Positions 55,614-64,000 of a DNA stretch of 64,000 bases are shown here, in pieces. The translations under genes and the position numbers were made by a program. A model generated the notes under the pieces. It ran no database searches, had not been told where the DNA came from, and saw nothing but the letters and a program-made list of their open reading frames with translations. How positions within the stretch are numbered: position 1 is the stretch's first letter; each line of letters begins with the position of its first letter. Source of the DNA: Paenibacillus zeirhizosphaerae (GTDB lineage Bacteria; Bacillota; Bacilli; Paenibacillales; Paenibacillaceae); the NCBI RefSeq assembly GCF_030705605.1, contig NZ_JAPCKK010000030.1:62001-126000 (forward strand), in the 5' to 3' direction.

Positions 55614-56482
55614 GCAACGGAAATCCTGTAATATGTCCGCTACCCGCTGTTCGGATTCCTGCAGTTGTCGAGGAAGCGATGCATTGGAAAAATACCTCGG
55701 AAGGAACCTCTTGCTACGTTGGGGGCGGAACGCTTCTGCGCACCCAATGGGAGGGAGATGCCGTTCCTTTGCCTCAGCACATTATAGCCCTTAACGGTAT
55801 TGCAAACTTGCAGGGAATAAGTCTGGACAACGGTATGTTATCGGTTGGAGCTCTGACCAGTCTGGCAGAATGCTGCCGTAATCCGCTGTTGGCTGTCAAC
55901 GCTCCGCTGCTGGCAGAAGCAGCACGCCTGATCGGCGCCCCTTCTATTCGGACGACTGCCACCATCGGCGGCAATATTGCTTCAGGCATTGGAGACTCGA
56001 TTCCCGCGCTGCTTGTGCTGCGGGCCCAGCTTGAATGGCATACCGAAGATGGCCCTGTCCGGATAGCGATAGAAGACTGGCTGGAAAGGATTCGTCAGGG
56101 CATACACGGGCAGGAGGCCATTCTGCAGCGGGTGCTTATTCCTATACAATCCGGTGAGGAGGTTTTTCGGTTTCGAAAAATCGGCAGACGAGAAGCATTC
56201 ACTCCCTCATTAGTGACCGTAGCCTTCATGGGGAGACCTGACAGCGGCGGGCGTTGGAGTCCCGTAACTGCTGCGGCAGGCGGGGGAGCAGGCATTGCAA
56301 TGAGACTTGTCCGCACCGAGGCGTTGCTGCAAAACGGGCTCACCGATCTTTCAAGCCTCGTTCAGACGGTTAAAGAGGAATTTGAAACCTTCACAGATGC
56401 TTTTGCTTCGGCTGAATACCGAGCCATGACAGCAGGGAATCTGCTGGCGGCGGAACTGTATAAGCTTGCAAGCCAAGTCTAA
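55610..56482 (+). CDS. pucC: Xanthine dehydrogenase FAD-binding subunit (PucC)
   Basis: This is a 290-residue FAD subunit of the xanthine dehydrogenase/CoxM family. The FAD loop is YVGGGTLLRTQWEG near residue 37, and TIGGNIASGIGDSIPALLVL near residue 121 is the second FAD-contact signature. The C-terminal CO_deh_flav_C domain has FRFRKIGRREAFTPSLVTVA. It passes electrons from the Fe-S subunit to NAD. It lies between pucB and pucD. Confidence 0.94.
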   Translation: MSNGNPVICPLPAVRIPAVVEEAMHWKNTSEGTSCYVGGGTLLRTQWEGDAVPLPQHIIALNGIANLQGISLDNGMLSVGALTSLAECCRNPLLAVNAPLLAEAARLIGAPSIRTTATIGGNIASGIGDSIPALLVLRAQLEWHTEDGPVRIAIEDWLERIRQGIHGQEAILQRVLIPIQSGEEVFRFRKIGRREAFTPSLVTVAFMGRPDSGGRWSPVTAAAGGGAGIAMRLVRTEALLQNGLTDLSSLVQTVKEEFETFTDAFASAEYRAMTAGNLLAAELYKLASQV

Positions 56483-56501
56483 GTAAAAAGGAAGTGATCA
56501 C

Positions 56502-58823
56502 ATGCTGCTGAATCGTGAAAACAGCGGTAAGCGTTGGTATACACGTCCGGACGGTCCGGATAAGGTGGCGGGAAAGCTGCAGTATTTAACGGACCTGTCT
56601 CTTCCCGGCATGTTATACGGACGCGTACTGCGCAGCATGTATCCGCATGCGCGTATTCTTTCCGTGGATACGTCAGCGGCGGAGCGGCTTGAAGGAGTAC
56701 AAGCAGTCCTGACCTACCGCGATGTGCCGGGGATGAACCTGTTCGGACTCGCTACACCGGATCAGCCGGTATTCTGTAGTACCGTCGTACGTTATACAGG
56801 GGATGCCATTGCTGCCATTGCCGCCGAAAGCCCGCAAATCGCCGAAGCCGCCCTGCTTCTCATCTCCGTTGAATATGAAGAGCTGCCGGTAATGGATTCA
56901 CCCGAAACAGCCCTCGCACCTGATGCTATCCTTCTGCATTCACAGGGGAACGTCCTTCATCGGACGGAAGTGAAAAGAGGCTCGGTGGAAGAAGCTTTCC
57001 GAACCTGTGCGCACATGGTTGAAGAGACTTACTACACCCCGCGTCAGATGCATACCTATATGGAAACCGAAGGCGGCCTTTTTGTACCGGAAGCGGATGG
57101 CCGTCTGACGGTATATGCCGCGACACAGCATGGCTATAAGGATAGGCTGCAGCTTTCCCGGATTCTTGATATGCCTGAGGAGTCGATTCGTGTGATCTCG
57201 AGTCCGATCGGCGGATCATTTGGCGGTAAGGATGAGCTGAATGTGCAGCCTTACGGCTCCCTGCTTGCGTTACGCTGCGGTCGTCCGGTCAAAATGCATA
57301 ACTCCAGAAAGGAATCAGTTCGCGCAGGCTTGAAACGTCACCCGATGAAGATCGAGATGCGGACAGGAACCGACGCGAACGGGAAGCTGCTCGCTCATCA
57401 GGTGCGGATTACGGCGGACACTGGAGCCTATGCTACTCTGGGAGCGCCTGTGCTGAATTTTGCAACAGAGCACAGCATGGGCCCCTATAATATTCCCCAC
57501 GTAGATATTGAAGGAGTATCTGTGTATACGAACAATGGAGTTTCTGGGGAGTTCAGGGGATTTGGAGGCAACCAGGCGATCTTTGCGATGGAGGGACAGA
57601 TGGATCGACTGGCCGGGAAGCTGGGAATGGATCCATGGGAATTCCGCCGTTTGAATTTGCGCGCGAGCTCTGACCCCGGTCCGCTGGGACAACGCATCCT
57701 GCAAACCGAAGGGCTGGCGCAGGTGTGGGAAGCTGTGGAGAAATCCGAGCTATGGCAACAGCGTAAGCAAGGTCTAGATCGTCAGGAGCACCTGCCATGG
57801 GTCCAAAAAGGCATTGGAGCCGCGATTGCCATGCACGGTGCAGGCCTGGGTTATGGTATACCCGATCCTGCCGGAGGCAGGCTGTCGCTTACGATCGAGG
57901 GCAAAATTGAAGCAGCCTTCAGCTATGAGGAATTTGGGCAAGGGCTTGTCGCAACGCTTGAAATTATGCTGATGGATATTTTCGCCTGTACTGCGGAAGA
58001 TCTCAGCATTGTCATTGGGGATACGGACAGGGTGCCCCACAGCGGCTCCAGCACCGCTTCCCGGTCCACGACCATGGCGTGGATGGCGCTGCAAAGGCTG
58101 AGAACTCCCTTTATCAGCAAAATCAGGGCCATTGCCACCAGGCTCACCGGCATTCCGGAGGAACGACTCGTCACAGGGCCGGGAGGCATATGGCAAATGT
58201 CTGCGGAACATGGGGGAGACTGCAACACCACTCAGGAATTCAGCGGTATTCCTCTTGTTACTTATGCCCAAATCGCAGCGGCGGCTGGTGAAGAACTTAT
58301 ATTCGATACTAAATTTGATTATCCAACCACGCCGGATCACATTGTCGGCGGCCATTATTTATATACCTATGCTGCCGTCATTACAGAGGTGGAAGTGAAC
58401 ACGCTGAGCGGAGAGGTCAGGCTGCTCGATACGAAGCATGTAGTGGCGGCGGGTCCGGTGATCAATCCAATGGGGTACCTCGGACAGATTGAAGGCGGCA
58501 GCGTCATGGCGCTTGGCTTCACACTTACTGAAGATGCCATCATGGCGGGTGGCCGTTATCTGACGCCAAATCTGGATACCTACATGATCCCGACGATTAG
58601 CGATGTTCATACTTCCCTGGAGGTTGAAGCGATTCAAGAGCTGCCTGAGGGAGATCCATTCGGACCGCGGGGCATCGGAGAGATTGGTTCCGTTGCGCTG
58701 GCTCCGGCCATAGCGGCGGCCATTCATCAGGCGACGGGCGTACGGGTGAACAGGCTGCCAGTGAGTCGTGAGCTGCTGCTTCGTCCGGTAGAGCTGGCTG
58801 TTAAGGAAGGAGCGGAGCGCTAA
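56502..58823 (+). CDS. pucD: Xanthine dehydrogenase molybdopterin subunit (PucD)
   Basis: This is a 773-residue catalytic subunit that hydroxylates hypoxanthine and xanthine to urate. Domain order is normal: the small Ald_Xan_dh_C domain (GKLQYLTDLSLPGMLYGRVL), then MoCo-binding segments with GSFGGKDELNVQPY, GEFRGFGGNQAIFAMEG and GQGLVATLEIMLMDIF. The C-terminal end GPRGIGEIGSVALAPAIAAA contains the catalytic Glu equivalent (GEIG). No gaps are seen. AAAGGAAGTGATC precedes the start. It overlaps pucE by one base. Confidence 0.95.
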   Translation: MLLNRENSGKRWYTRPDGPDKVAGKLQYLTDLSLPGMLYGRVLRSMYPHARILSVDTSAAERLEGVQAVLTYRDVPGMNLFGLATPDQPVFCSTVVRYTGDAIAAIAAESPQIAEAALLLISVEYEELPVMDSPETALAPDAILLHSQGNVLHRTEVKRGSVEEAFRTCAHMVEETYYTPRQMHTYMETEGGLFVPEADGRLTVYAATQHGYKDRLQLSRILDMPEESIRVISSPIGGSFGGKDELNVQPYGSLLALRCGRPVKMHNSRKESVRAGLKRHPMKIEMRTGTDANGKLLAHQVRITADTGAYATLGAPVLNFATEHSMGPYNIPHVDIEGVSVYTNNGVSGEFRGFGGNQAIFAMEGQMDRLAGKLGMDPWEFRRLNLRASSDPGPLGQRILQTEGLAQVWEAVEKSELWQQRKQGLDRQEHLPWVQKGIGAAIAMHGAGLGYGIPDPAGGRLSLTIEGKIEAAFSYEEFGQGLVATLEIMLMDIFACTAEDLSIVIGDTDRVPHSGSSTASRSTTMAWMALQRLRTPFISKIRAIATRLTGIPEERLVTGPGGIWQMSAEHGGDCNTTQEFSGIPLVTYAQIAAAAGEELIFDTKFDYPTTPDHIVGGHYLYTYAAVITEVEVNTLSGEVRLLDTKHVVAAGPVINPMGYLGQIEGGSVMALGFTLTEDAIMAGGRYLTPNLDTYMIPTISDVHTSLEVEAIQELPEGDPFGPRGIGEIGSVALAPAIAAAIHQATGVRVNRLPVSRELLLRPVELAVKEGAER

Positions 58824-59362
58824 TGAATGAGCAAATCTGTATCTGGCATGCCGTGATTAACGGTCAGAACATCGAAATGCAGATCCCGCCTTCAAGAAGG
58901 CTGCTGGATATATTGCGAGTGGATTTGAATATGACGGGCACCAAAATCTCCTGTGAAGTAGGCCGATGTGGAGCGTGCATGGTGCTGCTTGACGGGGAAC
59001 CGGCCAACGCCTGTTTGCTGATGGCCTATCAATGCGTGGGACGGCGTATTACTACTATTGAAGGCTTGAGCGTGGATGCAGAGCGCAGATATGAAGGACA
59101 TGAAGAACCGATGGACGATCTTCATCCGATTCAGCAGGCGTTTGTGGAAGAAGGCGGCTTTCAATGCGGTTATTGTACCCCAGGCATGATCATATCGACC
59201 AAAGCGCTGCTGGACCGAAATCCATCGCCTTCTCAGGAAGAGATCGAATCGGCGCTGTGCGGCAATCTGTGCCGCTGCACAGGCTACGGCGGTATCGTCC
59301 GTTCCGTGCAGAAAGCGGCTGAGCTGTGTAGAAGGCAAGCTGAGCCAAGCGTGAAATCGTAA
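58823..59362 (+). CDS. pucE: Xanthine dehydrogenase 2Fe-2S subunit (PucE)
   Basis: This is a 179-residue iron-sulfur subunit with both clusters intact. C44, C49, C52 and C64 form the plant-ferredoxin-like cluster (SCEVGRCGACMVLL), and C115, C118, C150 and C152 form the helical one (CGYCTPGM, GNLCRCTGY). It carries electrons from the molybdenum site to FAD. It is the last gene of the cluster, with a strong terminator after it. Confidence 0.96.
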   Translation: MNEQICIWHAVINGQNIEMQIPPSRRLLDILRVDLNMTGTKISCEVGRCGACMVLLDGEPANACLLMAYQCVGRRITTIEGLSVDAERRYEGHEEPMDDLHPIQQAFVEEGGFQCGYCTPGMIISTKALLDRNPSPSQEEIESALCGNLCRCTGYGGIVRSVQKAAELCRRQAEPSVKS

Positions 59363-59380
59363 ATCAAATCAGAAAGCGGG

Positions 59381-59408
59381 AAGAGCCGGTATCGGCTCTT
59401 TTTTTTGG
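59381..59408 (+). terminator. Terminator of the purine catabolism cluster
   Basis: AAGAGCCG (59381-59388) pairs with CGGCTCTT (59393-59400) around a four-base loop, followed by eight Ts. Confidence 0.93.
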
Positions 59409-59436
59409 CAGCAGCAAAACGCGAACAGACGGCTTT

Positions 59437-59565
59437 GGCTGTAATCCGTAGCAGCAATAAAAAAGCGAGTGGAACACCAAGGACTTCGGCAATACTACGT
59501 AATGCAGCAAGAGAAGGGGTAGTTTTATCATTGACTTTCCAATAGTAAGGTGGTAGTTTTATCAC
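59437..59565 (-). pseudogene. XRE-type helix-turn-helix remnant
   Basis: On the minus strand the frame includes DKTTPSLAALRSIAEVLGVP followed by LAFLLL, which is the end of an XRE-type DNA-binding domain (usual form GKTTPSLxTLxxIAxxLGVPLxxLL). The upstream helix-turn-helix core is missing (the residues before it, PPYYWKVN, do not fit) and nothing recognisable follows. It is the only content I recognise between pucE and catE apart from the terminator. Confidence 0.5.
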
Positions 59566-59650
59566 ACAGATACACTTTTGGTGTGGATAATAAAATATTT
59601 TGTTTAACGTAATAAATATTATGTAAACAAAAAAATGAAAGCAGGGGTAT

Positions 59651-60520
59651 ATGATGAAGCCGCAAATTCATCCAGCAACGGATATTGGCTTGGTTAGCCT
59701 GAAAATTAAACATTTGGAGCGCTCGATTTCCTTTTATACTGAAGTTATCGGTCTTAAGCTGCTAAAACGGGAGGAACGCCGAGCCGAGATGACTGCTGAT
59801 GGGATGAAACCGCTTGTAATTCTGCATGAAATCGATGACGCGCTTGTGCTGCCGGAACGGTCCGGGGCAGGTTTGTATCATTTTGCCATTCTTGTTCCGA
59901 ATCGCGCATCGCTTGGTCTTGTCGTCCGCAACCTGATCCGCAACAACATTCCGGTTGGGCAGGGAGATCATACGGTTAGCGAGGCCCTCTATCTAAGCGA
60001 CCCGGATAATAACGGTATTGAGCTCTATGCTGACCGGCCACGTGATACATGGAAACGCGACAGCACAGGGCATTATGTGATGGGAACCGATCCGGTGGAT
60101 GTGGAAGGTCTGCTGGCGGTCTCTGATCATATGCAGTGGACAGGTCTGCCTGCGGGTACGGTCATCGGTCACGTCCATTTCCATGTATCGAATCTGCAGG
60201 ATGCGGAACAATTTTATGTGAATTTGCTGGGATTCGATATTACAGCCCGCTATGGCTCGATGGCTTTGTTCATCTCTGCCGGCGGATATCATCACCATAT
60301 CGGTTTGAATACATGGGCGGGGGAAGGTGCACCGCCGGTGCCTGAGAATGCTGCGGGAATCGACTATTTTACACTGCGGCTGCCTGATCAAACAGCACTG
60401 GATGAAGTTGTGACTCGCTTGACCGAAAGCGGTTATTCGCTGACACAACGTGCTGGCGGCTTGTTTGTAAAGGATCCGTTTAATATCGGGATCAGGCTGG
60501 AAGTTAAGTCTAACGGGTAA
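59651..60520 (+). CDS. catE: Extradiol ring-cleavage dioxygenase, CatE-like (VOC fold)
   Basis: This is a 289-residue two-domain VOC protein very similar to Bacillus CatE, catechol 2,3-dioxygenase. It has a first domain (LERSISFYTEVIGLKLLKRE, SEALYLSDPDNNGIELYADRP) and a second with the iron ligands: His in GHVHFHVS, His in GGYHHHIGLNTWAG and the late Glu (RLEVK). It opens catechol rings, serving detoxification of aromatic compounds. The ribosome binding site is AGCAGGGG; ATG 59654 is an alternative start. A terminator follows. Confidence 0.88.
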   Translation: MMKPQIHPATDIGLVSLKIKHLERSISFYTEVIGLKLLKREERRAEMTADGMKPLVILHEIDDALVLPERSGAGLYHFAILVPNRASLGLVVRNLIRNNIPVGQGDHTVSEALYLSDPDNNGIELYADRPRDTWKRDSTGHYVMGTDPVDVEGLLAVSDHMQWTGLPAGTVIGHVHFHVSNLQDAEQFYVNLLGFDITARYGSMALFISAGGYHHHIGLNTWAGEGAPPVPENAAGIDYFTLRLPDQTALDEVVTRLTESGYSLTQRAGGLFVKDPFNIGIRLEVKSNG

Positions 60521-60533
60521 ATGAATATAACTG

Positions 60534-60571
60534 AGAAGTATCCCTCAACCGGAAGGTGAAGGGATACTTCT
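60534..60571. terminator. Terminator between catE and glutaminase
   Basis: A 12-bp stem, AGAAGTATCCCT with its inverse, separates two convergent genes. T-runs are weak on both sides. Confidence 0.65.
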
Positions 60572-60583
60572 GCGTTGAAGCAT

Positions 60584-61525
60584 TTAGAACATGCTCCAGT
60601 CCAGCTCTCTTGACAGCGTTTCCAGCAGATGGACGCCTGTTGTGCTGTTGCCCATCCGGTTCAGCGCCGGACCCACGACGCCGATGCCGTAACGTCCGGG
60701 TACCATTGTCAATATGCCGCCTGACACTCCGCTCTTGGCGGGCAGTCCTACCTGAATGGCGAAATGGCCAGACGCATCATACATCCCGCAGGTCGTCATG
60801 AATGTCTTGGCAATTTGCACATAACGGCGCGGGATTAGCTGAGTATTTCGGATCGGATCGTAGCCGTTATAGGCGAGAACTAGAGCCATGCGCGCAAGAT
60901 CGGCACAGGTTGCGTTGACCGCGCAATGGCGGAAATACACTTCCAGCACATCCTCGACTTTGCCCCTTAAAATGCCTTTTTCCATCAGAAAATAAGCGAG
61001 CGAGCGATTCAGGTGGCCTGTCGCCGATTCTGACTCATATACGTCCTGGTCGAAATCCATGCGGTCATTGTGGGCCAGTAACCTTAAAAATTGCAAAATA
61101 CGGGCATATCTTTCTTCGATGCTATTGCCTGCAATCAGGGAAGAGACGGCTATGGCACCCGCGTTGATGAACGGGTTAAACGGAATACCTGGCTCCACCA
61201 GCTCCAGCTTGAGCATGGAATTAAAGCGGTCTCCTGTTGGCTCCATGCCAACTTTGGAGAAAACCAGATTTTCACCGTTATCCATCAAAGCCAGAATGAG
61301 GGTAAACACTTTGGAAATGCTCTGCAGGGTAAAAACACAGCCACAATCACCAGATATTACCGTGTTACCTCTGCCGTCCATCATCGTAATTCCAAGCGCG
61401 TCCTTCGGGGCTTTGGACAATTCGGGAATATAAGCGGCGACCTGGCCGTGAACATGCTGTTTCCGGCTTGCTTCCACCCATTGCGGCAGTTTGGTTTGCA
61501 GTTGTTCCCATTCGTAGCTGTACAT
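60584..61525 (-). CDS. glsA: Glutaminase
   Basis: This is a 313-residue serine-dependent glutaminase that releases ammonia from glutamine. The catalytic S-x-x-K is in FTLQSISKVFTL near residue 70. The substrate-contact parts NPFINAGAIAVSSLI, NATCADLARMALVLAYNG and LPAKSGVSGGILTMVPGRYG are all in place. The length is standard. It is monocistronic; GGAGGACCTC lies just before the start. Confidence 0.96.
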   Translation of the reverse strand: MYSYEWEQLQTKLPQWVEASRKQHVHGQVAAYIPELSKAPKDALGITMMDGRGNTVISGDCGCVFTLQSISKVFTLILALMDNGENLVFSKVGMEPTGDRFNSMLKLELVEPGIPFNPFINAGAIAVSSLIAGNSIEERYARILQFLRLLAHNDRMDFDQDVYESESATGHLNRSLAYFLMEKGILRGKVEDVLEVYFRHCAVNATCADLARMALVLAYNGYDPIRNTQLIPRRYVQIAKTFMTTCGMYDASGHFAIQVGLPAKSGVSGGILTMVPGRYGIGVVGPALNRMGNSTTGVHLLETLSRELDWSMF

Positions 61526-61604
61526 GAGGTCCTCCTGTCCTGCTCTATGCCTTTTATCATCATTCTAATGCCCGTAACCCCCCTGAAACAAGCCTGAAAC
61601 GAGG

Positions 61605-62855
61605 TTACATAGACAGACTCTCTTTCAAGACAGGTGGTTCTGTTCTTTCCACTACGACAGAGTCTGCCTGAAAAGAAGTCGCAAACCGCGTTAACCCACT
61701 GCGCAGGGCGGCGAGCAGCTCATCCGTAATTTGAATATGTTCGTCCAACTGTAAAAGAGGAACGCTTAACGTATTGGTTTTGCGGTCAAGACGAGGATCC
61801 ATCCTGCCGACAAGCTCATCCCCGTACAAAATCGGCATCGCGTAATAACCATACCGCCGTTTGAGCGCAGGGGTGTAAATTTCCCATCTGTAATGAAAAT
61901 CAAATAAATCGGCAAGCCGTTCCCTGCGCCATAACAAGTTATCCAGGGGAGGTAAAAAGATCACCGGACTGCCTTCGTTTCCGCCGGTGCCGGATTGGTC
62001 GGAAAGCTCTTCCAGTACTTCTACATCGGCAGCAGCCATATAATAGGGTCTTGTTACACCCTCAATGTCCAGGGCGACCAACTGCCTGTCATGGAGCCGC
62101 GACTGAATCCATTCTTTACGCTCGGACGCGGACGATTTCACCCAGCCAAGACGAGGGTCCTGAGCGTCGAATACTTTGTAAGCCTGTATATATTTATCCA
62201 GCAGCTCGCTGCGAACGGTTGCCGGGTCCGCTGCGGCAGCTTTTTCCCGCAGCTCGGCAGGAACGGTGGTATCCGTCAGGGCGAAGAAACGCTCTGTGCC
62301 CCTCCGCCCAACGACACGGATCATACCGGCATCCAGCAACAGGGTTAGTGCATGGGAGGTATCTTTGGTTTTTGGAATGTTGTTCGGGTTTTCCCAATAC
62401 CCTGTTACCTTAGCAGCAGATTGGAAGGCACGGGAAGGGAGGGAGCCATCAGTCTGCAGACGGGCAAGCACGGCTTCTACGACCGGTTCAAGCTCCACCA
62501 ATCTGTCTTGGACAGCCGCACGTTTCCGTTCGCGTACAGGCTGATACACCGGATAATCCTCCATCGGCATGACACAAGCCGCGTTGGCAACATACTCGAA
62601 GACCTTATGCTCCGCCAGCAGTTGTTCAAGCATTTCCGGCCGATATTCCGGCATACGTGCTGCGAATACGAGATGCTGGTTCGGAGCAACGGCGGATACG
62701 GGGTCCAACTGCACAGCCACCAGCGAACGAATCATGTCCAGCACGGACTGTACGGAAGCAGGCTGCGGAGGTGAGGATGAAGGAGCCCGCAGCAGATGCT
62801 GGGCCTGAAGAAGCAGCCTGCGTAAAGATTTGCGATCTGTTTTTTTGGATATCAT
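61605..62855 (-). CDS. YcaQ-type DNA glycosylase (HTH_42 winged-helix family)
   Basis: This is a 416-residue protein of the AlkZ/YcaQ family of DNA glycosylases that remove alkylated or cross-linked bases. The catalytic Q-x-D motif can be read as Q49-L50-D51 in LVAVQLDPVSAV, the YcaQ-like (AlkX) variant rather than the QxQ of AlkZ. Further family parts are FEYVANAACVMPMEDYP and FLPPLDNLLWRRERLADLFD, FHYRWEIYTPALKRRYGYYA and MPILYGDELVGRMDPRLDRK. The start at 62855 has AAAGGGGA upstream; the in-frame ATG at 62888 lacks a site. Confidence 0.88.
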   Translation of the reverse strand: MISKKTDRKSLRRLLLQAQHLLRAPSSSPPQPASVQSVLDMIRSLVAVQLDPVSAVAPNQHLVFAARMPEYRPEMLEQLLAEHKVFEYVANAACVMPMEDYPVYQPVRERKRAAVQDRLVELEPVVEAVLARLQTDGSLPSRAFQSAAKVTGYWENPNNIPKTKDTSHALTLLLDAGMIRVVGRRGTERFFALTDTTVPAELREKAAAADPATVRSELLDKYIQAYKVFDAQDPRLGWVKSSASERKEWIQSRLHDRQLVALDIEGVTRPYYMAAADVEVLEELSDQSGTGGNEGSPVIFLPPLDNLLWRRERLADLFDFHYRWEIYTPALKRRYGYYAMPILYGDELVGRMDPRLDRKTNTLSVPLLQLDEHIQITDELLAALRSGLTRFATSFQADSVVVERTEPPVLKESLSM

Positions 62856-63072
62856 GGCAGCGACATTCCCCTTTATTTGAATTAGCATTTTTGCGAAATA
62901 GCTATGTATTCTTCAAATCCATAATTTACAAACTAGTATACTGCTTAGGGAAAGGGAAGGAAACCAAGGAAGAGGATTTTATTCCGTATATGATTAAGTA
63001 TGTTAATGATTCATTACATAACATCATGCATTTTGCTTGTTTTAGGAACCTTGATTTCACAAAAACTATCCG

Positions 63073-63101
63073 TTGACTAGATGATTATTCACTGTTAACA
63101 T
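63073..63101 (+). promoter_or_regulatory. Promoter of the tct operon
   Basis: TTGACT (63073-63078), a 17-base spacer and TAACAT (63096-63101). The rest of the 395-base gap before tctB holds an AT-rich stretch and the leader hairpins below; no other gene was found. Confidence 0.6.
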
Positions 63102-63145
63102 GATAAACATATTAATCACATGAAAAATATAGGAATTAAAGTTCG

Positions 63146-63215
63146 ACCGGACAAACCGGAGACACTGCGAGATAAGGGCTGATGTATGCCCTCTTCTTTC
63201 CAGTGTCTTTTTTTG
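63146..63215 (+). promoter_or_regulatory. Leader with terminator-like hairpin before tctB
   Basis: Starting about 40 bases after the predicted transcription start, CCGG-ACAAA-CCGG forms one hairpin. GACACTG (63161-63167) pairs with CAGTGTC (63201-63207), with GGGC/GCCC inside and seven Ts after it. Position and form fit an attenuator. Confidence 0.55.
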
Positions 63216-63250
63216 TCTGCATATGTTCATGGGGGAAGGGATGAGAGAGG

Positions 63251-63718
63251 ATGATCAGCAAGAAAGCGGACCGGACAGCCGGAGCTTTGACCGTAGTTAT
63301 TGGCGGTGTAGCCTTGATGGAAGCAGTCAAGCTGTTTCAATATAGAGCGGGGTTGTGGAACGGAGATCATATATTTCCTTTTATGATTGGAATCGGACTT
63401 GTATTATCCGGTATTGCGTTAACCGTGAGAGGCGGTGCTGCACATGCAAGCATCAAATTGTTTCCCAAAGGGAGAAAGGCTGTTGTGCTGGCCGCTGTTC
63501 CTGCCCTGCTTATTGTATATCTTCTCCTGATGACCATCGCCGGATATACAGCCTCAACCTTGGTGTGCTCATTGCTGCTGTTTCGTATGATCGGGTCCAT
63601 GCGTTGGGTGTGGGCTGTGCTGGCGGCTGTTCTTCTGACGGGAGCGATGTACCTCATTTTTATCGTTTGGCTCATGACACCATTACCTGCCGCCAATTGG
63701 ATGGGGGTGAGCTTATGA
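63251..63718 (+). CDS. tctB: Tripartite tricarboxylate transporter small subunit TctB
   Basis: This is a 155-residue membrane protein with four helices, the small integral subunit of TTT carriers that import citrate or other carboxylates with an extracytoplasmic binding protein (TctC). The layout (N-terminal helix near residues 11-27, then HIFPFMIGIGLVLSGIALTV, VLAAVPALLIVYLLLMTIAG and the C-terminal helix) is typical. GGGAAGGGATGAGAG precedes the start. It overlaps tctA by four bases. No tctC is seen in the window. Confidence 0.83.
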   Translation: MISKKADRTAGALTVVIGGVALMEAVKLFQYRAGLWNGDHIFPFMIGIGLVLSGIALTVRGGAAHASIKLFPKGRKAVVLAAVPALLIVYLLLMTIAGYTASTLVCSLLLFRMIGSMRWVWAVLAAVLLTGAMYLIFIVWLMTPLPAANWMGVSL

Positions 63719-64000
63719 TCGAATCTGCAACCGCGCTTGCATATGGCTTTATCGACGCGCTTACACCCATGAACCTGCTGATGGCAGCCATCGGGGCGCT
63801 GATCGGTACGTTTGTAGGTGTATTGCCAGGGCTTGGTCCCACATCTGCTATCGCTATTCTGCTGCCGCTCACAACAGTGCTTGATCCCGCCCAGGCGATT
63901 ATTATGCTGGCCGGTATTTATTATGGCGCGATGTATGGAGGCTCCACGACAGCCATCCTGCTGAACATTCCGGGTGAAGCTTCATCCGTGCCGACCTGTC
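63715..64000 (+). CDS. tctA: Tripartite tricarboxylate transporter large subunit TctA (partial, runs off the window)
   Basis: The first 95 codons of a TctA-type permease are present: an N-terminal region, then IGTFVGVLPGLGPTSAIAIL with the conserved glycine-rich G-x-x-P-G-L-G motif, and LAGIYYGAMYGGSTTAILLN, the most conserved segment of the family. The gene continues beyond 64000. It starts at the ATGA overlap with tctB. Confidence 0.93.
   Translation, partial: MIESATALAYGFIDALTPMNLLMAAIGALIGTFVGVLPGLGPTSAIAILLPLTTVLDPAQAIIMLAGIYYGAMYGGSTTAILLNIPGEASSVPTC

Overview
The window looks like chromosome from a Gram-positive, endospore-forming bacterium close to Paenibacillus. Evidence: strong AGGAGG-type ribosome binding sites, frequent TTG and GTG starts, an adjacent cwlJ/gerQ spore-germination pair, a ribose operon in the Bacillus order rbsRKDACB, Bacillus-type genes (paiA-like, catE-like, puc genes), and low-GC Gram-positive cre and LexA-type sites. 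The species assignment is inference.

Layout. 1-1.3 kb: tnpB and its right end, which folds into three hairpins resembling a guide RNA. 1.3-5.9 kb: acetyltransferase, AEC carrier, methyltransferase, family 2 glycosyltransferase, DUF4180 protein and FrnE/DsbA-like oxidoreductase. 5.9-11.75 kb: rbsRKDACB with promoter, a perfect cre-type palindrome and a terminator. 11.9-17.8 kb: LTA-synthase-like enzyme, MFS exporter, then a decayed stretch with truncated Crp/Fnr, TetR, SDR and Fe-S-biosynthesis-type genes around an intact aldo/keto reductase and SDR. 17.8-24.2 kb: an oligopeptide-type ABC transporter split into divergent halves; its binding protein appears circularly permuted and both permeases carry extra N-terminal membrane regions. 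24.2-29.2 kb: accessory region with gene remnants, a paiA/marR pair, a tyrosine recombinase between 27-bp direct repeats, and an IS1595-like gene with two LexA-type boxes at its promoter.

29.2-45.9 kb: GntR regulator with drug exporter, DUF3900, LysE, Ycf48-like lipoprotein, DUF2500, cwlJ-gerQ, HlyC/CorC protein, M29 aminopeptidase, MBL hydrolase, aldose epimerase, malic enzyme, SDR and fumarase. 46.0-59.4 kb: a long same-strand purine catabolism cluster (pucR, uraD, uraH, allantoinase, allantoate amidohydrolase, pucG, amino-purine deaminase, xanthine dehydrogenase accessory genes and three subunits). Together these take guanine/xanthine to urate and 5-hydroxyisourate to allantoin, allantoate, glyoxylate, glycine and ammonia, but no uricase is present here. 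59.4-64 kb: XRE remnant, catE-like extradiol dioxygenase, glutaminase, YcaQ-type DNA glycosylase, and the start of a tct tricarboxylate transporter operon behind a promoter and terminator-like leader; tctA runs off the end.

Most notable: the permuted binding protein (17829-19661), the LexA-boxed IS1595-like gene whose DDE residues look replaced (27741-28721), and the recombinase unit (25939-26998). No rRNA, tRNA or CRISPR array was seen.
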